NCBI RefSeq assembly: GCF_026342735.1
Contig: NZ_JAPEMM010000002.1
Location: 186,001 to 250,000 of the forward strand
Source of the DNA: Streptomyces sp. NBC_00193
GTDB taxonomy: Bacteria; Actinomycetota; Actinomycetes; Streptomycetales; Streptomycetaceae
Direction: 5' to 3'
Length of the DNA stretch: 64,000 nt
Shown here: piece by piece, positions 1 to 8,518 of the stretch
How the letters are laid out: the number at the start of each line of letters is the position of its first letter
Numbering within the stretch: the first letter of the stretch is position 1
Position numbers and translations under genes: made by a program
The notes under the pieces: model-generated
The model's database searches: none
Seen by the model: only the letters and a program-made list of their open reading frames with translations
Told to the model about the DNA's origin: nothing

Positions 1-485
1 CGCCCGTCCCCGCAGCGCACGGTGCCACCGCCACGATCGCGGTGGTGGGCAGGCGTGGGATCACCCTCGTCGACCTGGCCTCCGAACGCATCGTCACCAC
101 CATGAGGTCCCACGGCCGTACAGGTGTGTTCTACCTGCGGCCGTGCGTCCTCCCGTCCCATGGCCGGATCCTGCTGGCCGCCGCGACCTCCGGGGACATC
201 CACCTCTGGGACACCGCCGACGGCTCCCCGGTCGCCCGCTGGAATGCCCCCGACACCCTGGCCCTGGCCGCGATCCCCCTCGCCGACGGCCGCACCCTGC
301 TCGCCTCGGGCGCCCCGAGCGGCGTCCGGATCTGGGACCCGCTGACCGGCGAGCTCCGGCACACCCTGCTCACCGGCGCCCCGGTCCACGCCCTGGCCGT
401 CGGCGCCGGCCCGGTGGGCCCGGTCCTCCACATCCACGGCCCGGCCGGCCTGGCAACGCTGACGCTGGACGAACACCTGCTGTGA
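1..485 (+). CDS. WD40-repeat protein, C-terminal part (5' end outside window)
   Basis: The frame is open from the first bases of the window, so this is the 3' end of a longer gene; the GTG at 42 is probably internal. The visible 160 or so residues hold WD-like blades, with repeated motifs such as IHLWDTADG and VRIWDPLTG spaced about 40 residues apart and preceded by phrases like GRTLLASG. Such repeats form the beta-propeller of actinobacterial regulatory or NTPase-linked proteins. What lies N-terminal (kinase, nSTAND or nothing) cannot be seen. It ends at TGA 483-485. Confidence 0.8.
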   Translation, partial: PVPAAHGATATIAVVGRRGITLVDLASERIVTTMRSHGRTGVFYLRPCVLPSHGRILLAAATSGDIHLWDTADGSPVARWNAPDTLALAAIPLADGRTLLASGAPSGVRIWDPLTGELRHTLLTGAPVHALAVGAGPVGPVLHIHGPAGLATLTLDEHLL

Positions 486-737
486 CGCCGCCGGGTCCCG
501 GGCCGTGCGGGCCCGTACGAGCCTGGCTGCCCGGCGATCCTCGTGTCCCATGGACCGCCCCGTCGCCCTCTATGCTGCCGCCGGGCCCGGCCGCGGCCGC
601 CCGCCGGGGCTGTCGTAGGCTCTGCGCTCCGACCGCGCCCCAGTTCCCGAGCGGTCGGACCGTGGCGGGGAGATCGCGGCCGGGCGGCCGGCACGCGCGG
701 GCCCAGGTACGAGCATCGGCATGAGGTTTCAAGAAAC

Positions 738-1622
738 GTGAAGTACATACGTACGTGGGGTGCGGCAGCAGCGGCCGTCCTGGTCCTGTGCGGATCCACC
801 GGCTGCGGCCCTTCCTCGTCGACCGCAGGTGATGTCATGTCACCGGCATCGGCCGCCGACGTGCGCACCGTGGTTCACGACGGTGCCGTGACGGGCACCC
901 GTGGTCTCACCGAGATGTACTGGACCTCCGAAGGCATCGCAGCAGTGGCCGTCGACGACGCCAAGGACGATCTGGTCCAGCCCGAGTGGACCGGTGACGG
1001 CTCGATAGCCCGGACGGTCGGCCGGTTGTACGCCTCGGGTACGGACGGCAGCCCCAGCGCCTGCACGGCGACCGTCGTCGGAGTCCGCACGGTCGTGACC
1101 GCGGCGCACTGCGTCAGGACGCCGGTGAAGGAGGCACCGTCGAGCGAGGCCACCTGGGACCGCAACCTCTACTTCGTTCCGGGCTACCGACGCGGGACAT
1201 CGCCCAACGGCGGGTTCACGGTGCGCCGGATACGGATGGCCGAGAACTGGCAGGCCGACGGACTGGACGTAGCCATGCTCGAAATGAACCCGGGGGTCGA
1301 CGGGAGGAACATCTCCGAGGCAACCGGCGCCCAGCCCATCTCGTTCACCGGCGAGCAGGCCACGACCACCCACTTCTTCGGCTACCCGTACACGGACCGA
1401 CTCGTGCACTGCTCGGGCGCCGGCGCTTGGGAGGCCGGCAAGAGCATGCGGAGCGTCCCGTGCATGATGGGGGCCGGATCGAGCGGCGGCCCCTACCTCG
1501 CGGGCGAATACGCCGCGGGCAGCGTCATCGCGGTGAACGTCAGCGGCGGCGAGGGCGTCAGCTACGGAACGGCACTCGGCGCGTTCGCGGAACGCCTCTA
1601 CCAGCAGTCCGAGCACGGCTAG
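738..1622 (+). CDS. Secreted trypsin-like serine protease lipoprotein
   Basis: A 294-residue chymotrypsin-fold protease. The start chosen is GTG 738, because it directly precedes a lysine-containing hydrophobic signal segment that ends in a lipobox-like STGC (Cys about residue 23); the frame is open further upstream but without signal-like sequence. The catalytic triad is visible: His124 in VTAAHC, Asp177 in GLDVAML, and Ser249 in GAGSSGGP. The spacing fits family S1/V8-like peptidases. The protein is probably anchored outside the membrane or released; its substrate is unknown. It stands alone, with no neighbour in an obvious operon. Confidence 0.85.
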   Translation: MKYIRTWGAAAAAVLVLCGSTGCGPSSSTAGDVMSPASAADVRTVVHDGAVTGTRGLTEMYWTSEGIAAVAVDDAKDDLVQPEWTGDGSIARTVGRLYASGTDGSPSACTATVVGVRTVVTAAHCVRTPVKEAPSSEATWDRNLYFVPGYRRGTSPNGGFTVRRIRMAENWQADGLDVAMLEMNPGVDGRNISEATGAQPISFTGEQATTTHFFGYPYTDRLVHCSGAGAWEAGKSMRSVPCMMGAGSSGGPYLAGEYAAGSVIAVNVSGGEGVSYGTALGAFAERLYQQSEHG

Positions 1623-1657
1623 GGTGCCCACCCGGGGGGCCCTGGCGCGAGTACCCC

Positions 1658-1954
1658 TCACCCGTTTCGGCGGCCCCCGGGTCCCGTTTCCCCGAAGCCC
1701 TTGCGTCCCGCAGCGCGGAGGTCCGGTGGGGTCGAGAGTGGCGAGCGGGCTGACCGGGACCCGGGCGAGGTGGCCCGCCACCGCGGTGAGCGCGGCCGCC
1801 CGGGCGGGCGGGGTCGGTGAGCTGCTCGGCCAGGCGTCGGGCCGTCCCCCGCCTCCCCCTTCTGTCCCGTCTCTCCGGTCTCCCCACTGGTGCAACCCGC
1901 TACTGCGGAGGACAGGACAAGGAGCGCCGCCACTCCCCGTATGAAGCCACGCAC
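1658..1954 (-). CDS. Putative small lipoprotein, possibly frameshifted
   Basis: GTG 1954 is preceded by a good ribosome site (GGAG, about 8 bases away) and opens a clear lipoprotein signal: positively charged start, hydrophobic core, then SSAVAGC. About 40 residues later the sequence becomes Pro/Arg/Gly-rich and looks like an out-of-frame reading, while a second frame continues with more protein-like composition (ALTAVAGHLARV). Either the gene is very short and disordered or a frameshift sits near base 1840. No family is recognised. The signal peptide is the only strong evidence. Confidence 0.4.
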   Translation of the reverse strand: MRGFIRGVAALLVLSSAVAGCTSGETGETGQKGEAGDGPTPGRAAHRPRPPGRPRSPRWRATSPGSRSARSPLSTPPDLRAAGRKGFGETGPGGRRNG

Positions 1955-2289
1955 GCTGCTTCTCCATCGTCGAAGGCAGGAGACCGGATTCTGTCAGGCT
2001 CGGACGGTCCGGCTGTCGGCAGGATGGTTGTTCTGTTGGTGCAGGTGGCGGTGCGTTCCTTCGTACCGGGGCGTTCACGCAGACGGCCACCCGGTACGGA
2101 GGGCTGGGCCCGGACTCTGCCGGGTTCGGACGGGGATGCGCCCGTCGGCGAGACGGCCGGCCATCCCGTCGGCCGGATGGCGGAATGGTGGGATGGTCGG
2201 CGAGGTCGGCGGCGGCGACGCGGACGGGGCCGCGATGGCGAAGCGTTGAGCCGGTGCCGGATCGAAGCGGGGCGTGGCCGGGCGGGGGG
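1955..2289. other. Gene-free stretch
   Basis: Between two minus-strand genes. I see no credible coding frame, strong hairpin or repeat here apart from the ribosome site of the 1954 start. Confidence 0.4.
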
Positions 2290-3303
2290 TCAGGAGACCT
2301 TGCTCAGCTTCTTCCAGTCGTCGTAGCCGATGCTCCAGTCGGCGTATCCGTTGCCGGGGCCGTCGGCGTTCTTGATGGCTTCCCGGCCCTTGATCGTGAT
2401 CAGGTCGCCGAGGATGGTGTTGTCGAAGATCCACTTCGCGTCGGCCGGGGTCATGCCGATGCATCCGGCGCTGTGGTTGGTGTTGCCGACGTACTTCTGC
2501 GCCTCGGGAACCCCTTCGTGGAGGTACGCGCCGGTGTCGGTCACCCGCATGCCCCAGTTGACCACCACGTCGTAGTCCACCGGCCCGCCCACGGACGCGG
2601 AGGTCATGTGCACCTTGGGTTCCCGCGTCTTGAGTGCGTAGGTGCCCAGCCGGGACTGGCGGCCCTTGACGGGCTGTCCGCCGGACATGGGGATGGACTT
2701 CACCACCTTGCCGTCACGCTCGACGATGAGCCGGTGGGTGTCGAGGTCGGCGGTCAGCTGCTGGTCACGGCCGATCTTGAACGTGCGGTCCAGGTCGCGG
2801 TCGAAGTGCGCGCCGCCGGGGTCCACGGTGGTGAGCGTGCCCTTGACCGTGACGTCCGTGCCGGGCTTCCAGGGGTCCTTGGGGCGCCAGTCCAGGCGGT
2901 CGTGGCCCGAGGGTGTGGTCACCCAGCCCCAGGAACCCTCGGTCGGGGTCGACGCGGTGACCGTCAACGCCTTCTCCACCGCGGCCTTGTCCTTCACCGG
3001 CTTCTCGAACTCCAAGGACACCGGCTGACCCGTACCCACCGTCTTCCCCGCCCCCGGAATCAGGTCGAAGTCCAGTACGGCTCCGGTGGTCACCTTCGGC
3101 GGAACGGCTGCCTCCGACGCCGCGGCCTGTACACCCGCCACGTCGGCGGACACCTTTGCGTCGTCCGCCCGAACCGTGTCCCCGCCGGAGCCGCAGGCCG
3201 TGAGGAGCAACAGCCCGGCGACCACGGCGAACAGCGGGGCCGCGGGGCGGCCACGACCGCGGGCGGAAGCTGCCGGGGTCGTCTGGGGGCGAACACGCAT
3301 CAT
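2290..3303 (-). CDS. L,D-transpeptidase lipoprotein (Ig-like plus YkuD domains)
   Basis: 337 residues; start ATG 3303, which begins a lipoprotein signal ending LLLTAC. The middle contains an Ig-like segment (a phrase like PVSLEFEKPVKDKAAVEKAL) typical of actinobacterial L,D-transpeptidases. The C-terminal half is the YkuD catalytic domain, with the conserved block NHSAGCIGMTPADA, catalytic Cys281 and upstream His. Family role: formation of 3-3 cross-links between meso-DAP residues of peptidoglycan, outside the cytoplasmic membrane. The start is at the second half of a longer open frame, but only this Met gives a signal peptide. It appears monocistronic. Confidence 0.92.
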   Translation of the reverse strand: MMRVRPQTTPAASARGRGRPAAPLFAVVAGLLLLTACGSGGDTVRADDAKVSADVAGVQAAASEAAVPPKVTTGAVLDFDLIPGAGKTVGTGQPVSLEFEKPVKDKAAVEKALTVTASTPTEGSWGWVTTPSGHDRLDWRPKDPWKPGTDVTVKGTLTTVDPGGAHFDRDLDRTFKIGRDQQLTADLDTHRLIVERDGKVVKSIPMSGGQPVKGRQSRLGTYALKTREPKVHMTSASVGGPVDYDVVVNWGMRVTDTGAYLHEGVPEAQKYVGNTNHSAGCIGMTPADAKWIFDNTILGDLITIKGREAIKNADGPGNGYADWSIGYDDWKKLSKVS

Positions 3304-3440
3304 TGTGGACGGCTCTTCTCTGGAAAGGGCTGGTACAGCTGTGAGGACGGCTGCCGGCAGACGACCGGTTCTTATCTGCTGATGACCGTTGTGTGACAAA
3401 CCGCAGGCCCGTCTCGTCGCGGATCGACCTGGTCGACGGC

Positions 3441-3660
3441 TCACGTCACGGGCAGGCGGGTCACATCGGTGACGGGGGTGCTGTCGGGCCGCAGGAGGGG
3501 CATGGCCATCAGCGCCAGAGGTAGCAGCCCGTACGAGAGCCCGCCCAGTGCCACTGCCGGACGGCAGCCCAGTACCCGGCCGAGCGGACCGCGCGGGGCG
3601 CGGGCGAGCAGGCCGATGAAGGCGGCCGCGGTGGTGCCAAGCGTTGCGAGGCCGCCGAGG
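3441..3660 (-). pseudogene. C-terminal remnant of an integral membrane protein
   Basis: Reading the minus strand from 3660 to TGA at 3441-3443 gives about 70 coherent residues, including GCRPAVALGGLSYGLLP and a hydrophobic run, ending in a polar tail. The block LGxRPxxxLGxLSYGL resembles the end of acyltransferase-3 family membrane proteins, but the expected following WH motif is absent, so the assignment is weak. No start codon or upstream gene body exists; the reading stops where the CRISPR-like repeat (3661) begins. I infer a truncated gene tail. Confidence 0.4.
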
Positions 3661-3690
3661 GGGCATCCCCGCGTGCGCGGGGAAGCAGAG
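3661..3690. repeat. Solitary type I-E-like CRISPR repeat unit
   Basis: The core ATCCCCGCGTGCGCGGGGAA matches at 18 of 20 positions the core of the well-known E. coli type I-E repeat (ATCCCCGCTGGCGCGGGGAA). It has the expected hairpin (CCCCGCG/CGCGGGG). No second copy occurs 55-65 bases to either side and no cas gene is in the window, so this is not an array. It may be a relic, a repeat carried by rearrangement, or coincidence. Confidence 0.5.
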
Positions 3691-3761
3691 GTCGGCCTCT
3701 ACCGCACCGCGCTGTGCCTGGTCACCATCCACGCCCGGACTACCGCGGCTGGCGGAACCCC

Positions 3762-4242
3762 TCAACCGCCCATCCGAACGTACGAGCCAACCCGCAGCCG
3801 CGTGACCCAGGCCTCCTGGAGCGGTGAGGCCGCCTCCCCCTGGACATCGACATGAAAGCGCGGCCTTGCCGTAGCCCGCAGGGGCGCGTTGTAGGTGATC
3901 ACCACGCGGCAGCCCTTCTGCCGCTCGCACGTCGTCGCGTGCCGGTCGCCGTGCACGTCCGTGTCGTCGAACGCCAACGTAATCGCGTCCCCGTCACCAT
4001 CAGCGGTCTGCGCGTAGGACCCGCTCGGGAGTCGCTGCCCGCAACGCCTACGTTCTTGATCACCGTCCGGTCAGACGCGGTAGACCCCGTCTCTTCGCCC
4101 GCGGGGTGGGCCGCGCCCTTCCCTGAATCGGAGGAGACCTCGGAGACCGCGGCCTCGTGGTGGTGCGCGTCGAGCCGCTGCTGCTCGCGAGACCGCCCAC
4201 AGCGAGCAGCACGACCGTCACCGGCGGTAGCAGTGGCTTCAC
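3762..4242 (-). pseudogene. Frameshifted small secreted protein
   Basis: Three minus-strand frames join into one protein-like reading: a signal peptide from GTG 4242 (VTVVLLAVGGL, then a Ser-rich segment), a middle part in a second frame (with SDRTVIKNVGVAGSDS), and a C-terminal part in a third frame ending at TGA 3762 (DTDVHGDRHATTCERQKG and VTRLRVGSYVRMGG). The shifts lie near 4185 and 4037. The C-terminal part has two Cys that could pair. I do not recognise the family. Two shifts argue for decay rather than one sequencing error. Confidence 0.5.
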
Positions 4243-4761
4243 CGCTCTGTTCGGGTGTTGAAACAACCAGCCTGGCCCTGCCGGCCAGGGCCGGAGCACT
4301 ATCACCGCTGATAGCGGTCTGGCCCTACCCGCAGGGCCGGACCTGGGAGGCTAGGGATCACGACCGAACCGTCGACCGCTCCCTCTGCCCGCCTTCTCCG
4401 AGCCCGATTCCGACGCTCCCGTACCCGCCCAGGCGGGTGGGCGCCGGCTGATGCTGGTCGAGCAGGGCGCCGACTTCCGCCGGCCGCCCGGCCAGCCCGA
4501 GCTCGCACCCGCCCCGGCCCGGCCCAACGTCCGCTCGCCCCGGGCGGCCTCACCCTCTCAGACCCGGACCGCCGTATCTGAGCGCTACCACCACGGGTGC
4601 GCCACGTCCAGGACCAGCTCACTACCTAGCCCCACTGCCCGGTGTGCCAGCGCCTCCACCTGGGCAGTGGCCGTAGCCGTCCCGGCTCCCGCCTCGGATA
4701 CCGTGTTCCTCTACGGGGTGCCACAACGGATGTGACGCCCCCCACCGAAGGTAGTCAGCGT
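4243..4761. other. Gene-free stretch with clustered palindromes
   Basis: No convincing gene. Open frames on both strands are Pro/Arg-rich and lack signals of coding. The stretch contains the palindrome cluster at 4274-4338. Confidence 0.4.
4274..4338. repeat. Cluster of short perfect palindromes
   Basis: Four inverted repeats in 65 bases: GGCCCTG/CAGGGCC (4274-4292), CTATCA/TGATAG (4299-4314), the overlapping ACCGCT/AGCGGT (4304-4318), and GGCCCT/AGGGCC (4321-4338). The first and last share the same arm sequence. They lie just upstream of the decayed minus-strand secreted protein gene, so they could be its old operator region. Confidence 0.5.
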
Positions 4762-5151
4762 ATGAGCTCAAAGCGCAGCAAGAATCCGGCCCTGCCCGTA
4801 CTTGACGACGCATTCCGACTCGCGTCGGTCAAGGACGCCGACGAGTCCACCCGTGACTTGGCCGCACGGCTGGCCACCACCGAGCTGCGCCGCGTTTCCC
4901 ACCCGGGCCGGGTCACCTGGGAGCCCACCGATCAGGCCGAGCCCGTACCGGTCCCGCCGACTGTGGTCGACGGTGACGGGGACCTGTGGCTGCGGGACCG
5001 GGGCACTGGCACCTGGACCATGCCCGAGTTCAACCCGAAGGAGTTCCCGGCCCGCTGTGGCGAGGTGCTGACGTGGAACCAGCTTGCCCGCGAGTTCGGC
5101 CCGCTCACCGCACTGGCCGACGACCGCCGCATCGGCGGCGGCCGGCGCTGA
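4762..5151 (+). CDS. Hypothetical protein
   Basis: 129 residues from ATG 4762, which has GAAGG about 11 bases upstream. It is hydrophilic with no signal peptide or membrane segment. The recognisable features are an acidic middle (TVVDGDGDLWLRDRGTGTW) and a short C-terminal half with WNQLAREFGPL. It looks like the small uncharacterised proteins common near mobile regions of Streptomyces. I do not recognise a function. Codon use is normal for the genome. Confidence 0.6.
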   Translation: MSSKRSKNPALPVLDDAFRLASVKDADESTRDLAARLATTELRRVSHPGRVTWEPTDQAEPVPVPPTVVDGDGDLWLRDRGTGTWTMPEFNPKEFPARCGEVLTWNQLAREFGPLTALADDRRIGGGRR

Positions 5152-5400
5152 CCGCGCAGCCTTCTGGGATGACCGCGCCCCTGAAGCGCCCGTCACGGGT
5201 AGCTGGGAGCACCAGCTCACCGTCCAGCTCGACGATGGCGGCGAGCAGGTGAGCGTGGTGGTGGCGTGCGACGGCCTCGAGCAGCGTGGTGCGGGCCTGG
5301 CGCCACCCGATGTCCTCGGTGCGGCCGGCGTCGGTGGACCAGCCGGGTAGCGGTCGGCCTTTTAGTTGCCGTGGTGAGCGCGCGGCGTGGTCGTCGCGGC
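5104..5400 (-). pseudogene. Unrecognised minus-strand coding remnant
   Basis: One minus-strand frame is open from about 5400 down to TGA 5104-5106 and reads as credible protein (DIGWRQARTTLLEAVARHHH, then IVELDGELVLPATRDGRF). It has no start codon with a ribosome site and its end overlaps the hypothetical gene 4762-5151. I could not assign a family. It is reported as a possible gene tail only. Confidence 0.25.
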
Positions 5401-5544
5401 CTGGCCGCCCTCTGCCACTGAATCGAGCCGACCAGAGTTCAGTCGATCACCACGGCCCAGAGCTCAAGCTCCGAGCCGCCTTGGTCCATCAAGGTGTGAC
5501 GACGGCCCTATCGAACCGGCGGACCATGGCCAGGCTGGCCTAGT

Positions 5545-5928
5545 TGCGGACGTCGATCTACCCAAGACGAGAGTCGGTTCTTCGGGTTCCGACCTCTTGA
5601 TCATGACACGAGGGAACAGCGCGCGTGGGCGAGCAGTGAAGTCCTCGAAGTCGAGCAGCACCTCGTCCTTGAGTCGTGCCCGGCGCCTGCCCGGGCGCGG
5701 CTGACGGACATAGCCGGGCAGTGCCGCCAGGAACACCGACTCCACCGCCCGGTTCCAGCCCTCCACCGTGCCCTTCAGGTGCGGGGTGTAAGCGGGCAGG
5801 TCCTCCACCTGAACCACCAGAGCGCCGAAAGCGGCCGCGACCGTCTTCGACAGGAAGTCCCTGCACCGGTCCACACGCACCTTCTGCGGGCTCTCGAAGA
5901 CCTACCGGGTGGCGGGGTTCAGGTCCGG
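5545..5928 (-). pseudogene. DDE transposase/integrase remnant (Mu-type C-terminal region)
   Basis: The reading from about 5928 contains DLNPATR, a TAG stop (5902-5904), then VFESPQKVRVDR and a block ending LKGTVEGWNRAVESVF. This is the part of the DDE core carrying the second Asp (VRVDR) and the Glu (GTVEGWNRAVE), followed by the basic KDEVLLDFEDF segment seen in Mu/IS481-like transposases. The first Asp and the whole N-terminus are missing and an internal stop is present, so it is inactive. It adjoins an aminotransferase remnant on the other strand. Confidence 0.75.
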
Positions 5929-6005
5929 CTGTCTGGTGGTGAGCGGCCCCGGCAGCACGCGCGCAGCTACCTGGAGGGGCTAACCATGCTCGCTTCCATG
6001 CGGCT

Positions 6006-6277
6006 GCCTGGGAGAAGCTGAACGAGATCCCCGGCGTGTCCTGCGTGAAGCCGAAAGGCGCGCTGTACGCGTCCCCGCGCATCGACCCCAAGGTGCATCC
6101 GATCCACGACTACGAGCGGTTCGTGCTGGACCTGCTGCTGCGGGAAAGGATCCAGGTGGTCCAGGGCAGGGGTTCAACTAGCCCCGCCCCGACCGCTTCC
6201 TGACCCTGCCCTACGCCGACGACCTGGAAGCGGAAATCAGCCGGATCGGCCGCTTACTGAGCGGACACCGCCAATAG
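6006..6277 (+). pseudogene. Class I aminotransferase (AlaA-like) C-terminal remnant
   Basis: Frame one reads AWEKLNEIPGVSCVKPKGAL, then IDPKVHPIHDYERFVLDLLL and RIQVVQG. After a frameshift near 6165 the reading continues as GFN-stop-PRPDRF, then LTLPYADDLEAEISRIGRLL to TAG 6275. This is the C-terminal small domain of PLP-dependent alanine-type aminotransferases; the stop replaces the usual Trp of GFNWP. The N-terminal two thirds, including the PLP lysine, are missing. Confidence 0.8.
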
Positions 6278-6426
6278 AAGGCGGTGACCACACAGCGCAC
6301 ACGATGGACGGCTGCCCCGGCTTCTCGGCATCCGTGCGCAGCGGGAGGAGGTGTCGGCCGGCGGTCGGGCCGGTGGAGGGGGTTGGTGTGCGGGCGACGT
6401 GGACGGCCTGGCGCAGGGCCCGGTCG

Positions 6427-7083
6427 TTACGCGGCCGGCTGCGCGCTCCCGTGGGACAGGCCCGAGCGCCGCAGGGCGCGCAGCATGGCCGGCAGGTCAG
6501 CGGGCTCGGTGCCCGAATCCCGGACGAGGGTCTCCAGCAGCTCCGGCGTCAGCTCGTACCGCTCGGCGCGGCGCACCAGTTCCACGCGGCCCTCCCCGAG
6601 GACCGCCCCGCCGTCGAGCTCCCGCAACAGCTCGTCCTCGTTGACGAAACGGCTCAACCCGCAGTCGAGACCGTCGTCATCGAGGTCCGCCGGGTACGGC
6701 GCCCGCGCCCAGGACCCGTTCTCGGACCAGTACACGCACCCCAGCTCGTTCCCCGCGATCAGCTCACGGAGCGTGTCGTGAGGGAGCCAGTCCGGAGCCC
6801 CGGCCAACATGTCGACCGGCGGCTCGTGCCACTTCACCCCGCTGGACTCGTCCTCACCGAAGAGCACGAACCGGTCCCCTCCCAGCGGCTTCAACGTCCA
6901 CCAGGTGCAGCCGCAGTCGTCGAGGTGCAGCCCACGGTCGTCGATCCAGCAGCCCGTGCGGTGGCCCGGCGGCTTCTGTTCCGCCTCTGTCGTCGCCTCC
7001 AGCACGGCGACCGTGCTCCACCGGGCCCACAAGACCTCCGGCGAGGGCAGATCCTGCGGCAGTCCGGGCCTGTGCACTGTCAT
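6427..7083 (-). CDS. Hypothetical protein
   Basis: 218 residues; ATG 7083 is preceded by GGGGGA. It is a soluble acidic protein without signal or membrane segments. It has a Trp- and Cys-containing centre (HLDDCGCTWWTLKPLGGDRF), a segment WARAPYPADLDDDG, and a C-terminal helical part with many Leu/Glu pairs. The overall look resembles SMI1/immunity-like or other uncharacterised Streptomyces proteins, but no diagnostic motif supports a family. It is flanked by debris on the left and another hypothetical gene on the same strand to the right. Confidence 0.65.
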   Translation of the reverse strand: MTVHRPGLPQDLPSPEVLWARWSTVAVLEATTEAEQKPPGHRTGCWIDDRGLHLDDCGCTWWTLKPLGGDRFVLFGEDESSGVKWHEPPVDMLAGAPDWLPHDTLRELIAGNELGCVYWSENGSWARAPYPADLDDDGLDCGLSRFVNEDELLRELDGGAVLGEGRVELVRRAERYELTPELLETLVRDSGTEPADLPAMLRALRRSGLSHGSAQPAA

Positions 7084-7302
7084 TCCATCCCCCACGGGTG
7101 CGCGATCACCTTCCCGACGCACCCTAACCGTTTCAGTTGGCCCCCTACCTCGGTGCCGTGGCGTCCGCGGGCAACGCGGCGACTTCATCCAACCGGTGAT
7201 GGTCGCGCGTCGAAGGAACTCGGGCAATCGACTTCAGATCGTCGCCACAGAAGCCTCAAGCAACAGCCGACCCGACACCAGCCGTGATCGCCCGGACAAC
7301 TG

Positions 7303-7830
7303 CTATTCCTCGTCGTCTTCGTCTTCGGATTCCCTGACGAACCAGAGGTCGAGGGTGTACTGCTCCGTCGCGGGGCACTGCGCCCACGCGGCGCGGAGCT
7401 GATCCTTGCTCCATTCCTCTTCGACGGATCGCCGGTGGCTGCTCTCGCAGTAGGCCGCCGTGGCGTTGCGTCCGATCCAGGACGCCTGCCCGTCGTACAC
7501 ACCGGGACGGGGAAGTTCCATGACGCGTGCCGGCCCGTAGGTGAGCTGGTTGACGACGAGCTGACCGGTTTCGGACTCCAGGGTGAGGGTGACGATGCCT
7601 TCGACGTCCACAGGGGGCTTCTGCGGGCTGTCCCAGATCTTGATGGTGACCTGGACTTCGACGTCGGCTTGGAGGCTGTGCAGGTAGAGGTGGTATCCGT
7701 TTCCGGCGGCCACCTCGGCCCTCGACCGGGCCAGTGTTTCGTCGTCACCGAGGTAGGCGTCAGCGTCGTAGACCTGCACGATGCCGCGGTCCGGGCGTGC
7801 CATGGTGCTGTACTCGGTGATGAGGGACAC
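7303..7830 (-). CDS. Hypothetical protein
   Basis: 175 residues from GTG 7830, chosen because GGAG lies 5 bases upstream; ATG 7803 is an alternative with a poorer site. The protein is soluble, with an N-terminal phrase ARPDRGIVQVYDADAYLGDD, a beta-rich middle (VEVQVTIKIWDSPQKPP, GIVTLTLESETGQLVVNQ) and a very acidic C-terminus ending in Glu/Asp repeats. No family is recognised. It follows the 7931-8518 gene on the same strand after 100 bases. Confidence 0.65.
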   Translation of the reverse strand: MSLITEYSTMARPDRGIVQVYDADAYLGDDETLARSRAEVAAGNGYHLYLHSLQADVEVQVTIKIWDSPQKPPVDVEGIVTLTLESETGQLVVNQLTYGPARVMELPRPGVYDGQASWIGRNATAAYCESSHRRSVEEEWSKDQLRAAWAQCPATEQYTLDLWFVRESEDEDDEE

Positions 7831-7930
7831 GGCGGCTCCGTCAGTGATCAGGACGTGATTCTCGCATGGAGTCGATGCGGGCCCTGGAGTCGGGCATCCA
7901 CACGACAGACCGGGTACGTGCGCGCTGCAG

Positions 7931-8518
7931 TCAGGTGCGCTTCTCTGAGGCGGTGCGGAACTGCCGGGCGACCTCGGCGGCCTTCGGGAGACCCTGCTCG
8001 TCTGCCAGCAGTACGCTGCCGAATGTGCCGAAGGCGGTCCATGCGCACACGATCGGGTGTCCGGCCGACGGCAGGAAGCCGCAGCTCGACTTGCCGTCCC
8101 AGGGCCCCGCACCGAAGGCGGTGACCTCGGTTGCCCGGCACCCGGCGAAGAAGTTGCGCAGTTCTTGTGTCGTGGTGTCCGAGGTCTTGTTCTTCGCCAG
8201 TCGCGGGTCCCACTCAACGGTGTTGATCTGGAGTATGGCGCCCACCGGACGCTCGCTGGGACCGTCGTAGAACCACCGCTTGCCTGAGGGCTGCCTTTCT
8301 GAGGTGAGCTCATCGTATTCGGCGGCCTCCGCTCCGGCGAGCAGCTGGTAGACGCCGACCTGCGGGGCGGCGACGATGACGCGTTTGACCTCCAGGGGCC
8401 CGGCCGTACCGGCGGAGGTCTGGGCTGTGGGCGCCTGGGAGATGGGGGCTGTTTCGGCGGCAGGTGGCTCGCCCTCGAAGGTGAGTGCCCACACCAGACC
8501 TGCAGCGGCCACGACCAT
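7931..8518 (-). CDS. Membrane-anchored hypothetical protein, 5' end damaged
   Basis: 195 residues from ATG 8518. The first 15 residues are a transmembrane helix (MVVAAAGLVWALTF), followed by a Pro/Ala/Thr linker and a globular extracytoplasmic domain with Cys residues (FFAGCRATEV, SSCGFLPSAG, HPIVCAWTAFGTFGSV). The same frame upstream reads PGRRARRRGNIVRGAL, a typical basic flank of such a helix, but has no ATG/GTG/TTG before a stop near 8697. The original N-terminus therefore seems to have been lost where the gene was joined to the protease remnant. Function unknown. Confidence 0.55.
   Translation of the reverse strand: MVVAAAGLVWALTFEGEPPAAETAPISQAPTAQTSAGTAGPLEVKRVIVAAPQVGVYQLLAGAEAAEYDELTSERQPSGKRWFYDGPSERPVGAILQINTVEWDPRLAKNKTSDTTTQELRNFFAGCRATEVTAFGAGPWDGKSSCGFLPSAGHPIVCAWTAFGTFGSVLLADEQGLPKAAEVARQFRTASEKRT

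Noticed and set aside
840..2090. Long minus-strand frame overlapping the trypsin-like protease gene
   Set aside because: It lies antisense to a gene with a complete catalytic triad and shows no motif; it is a high-GC shadow.
2185..3396. Long plus-strand frame opposite the L,D-transpeptidase gene
   Set aside because: The transpeptidase motifs and signal are on the minus strand; the plus frame is a mirror product of codon bias.
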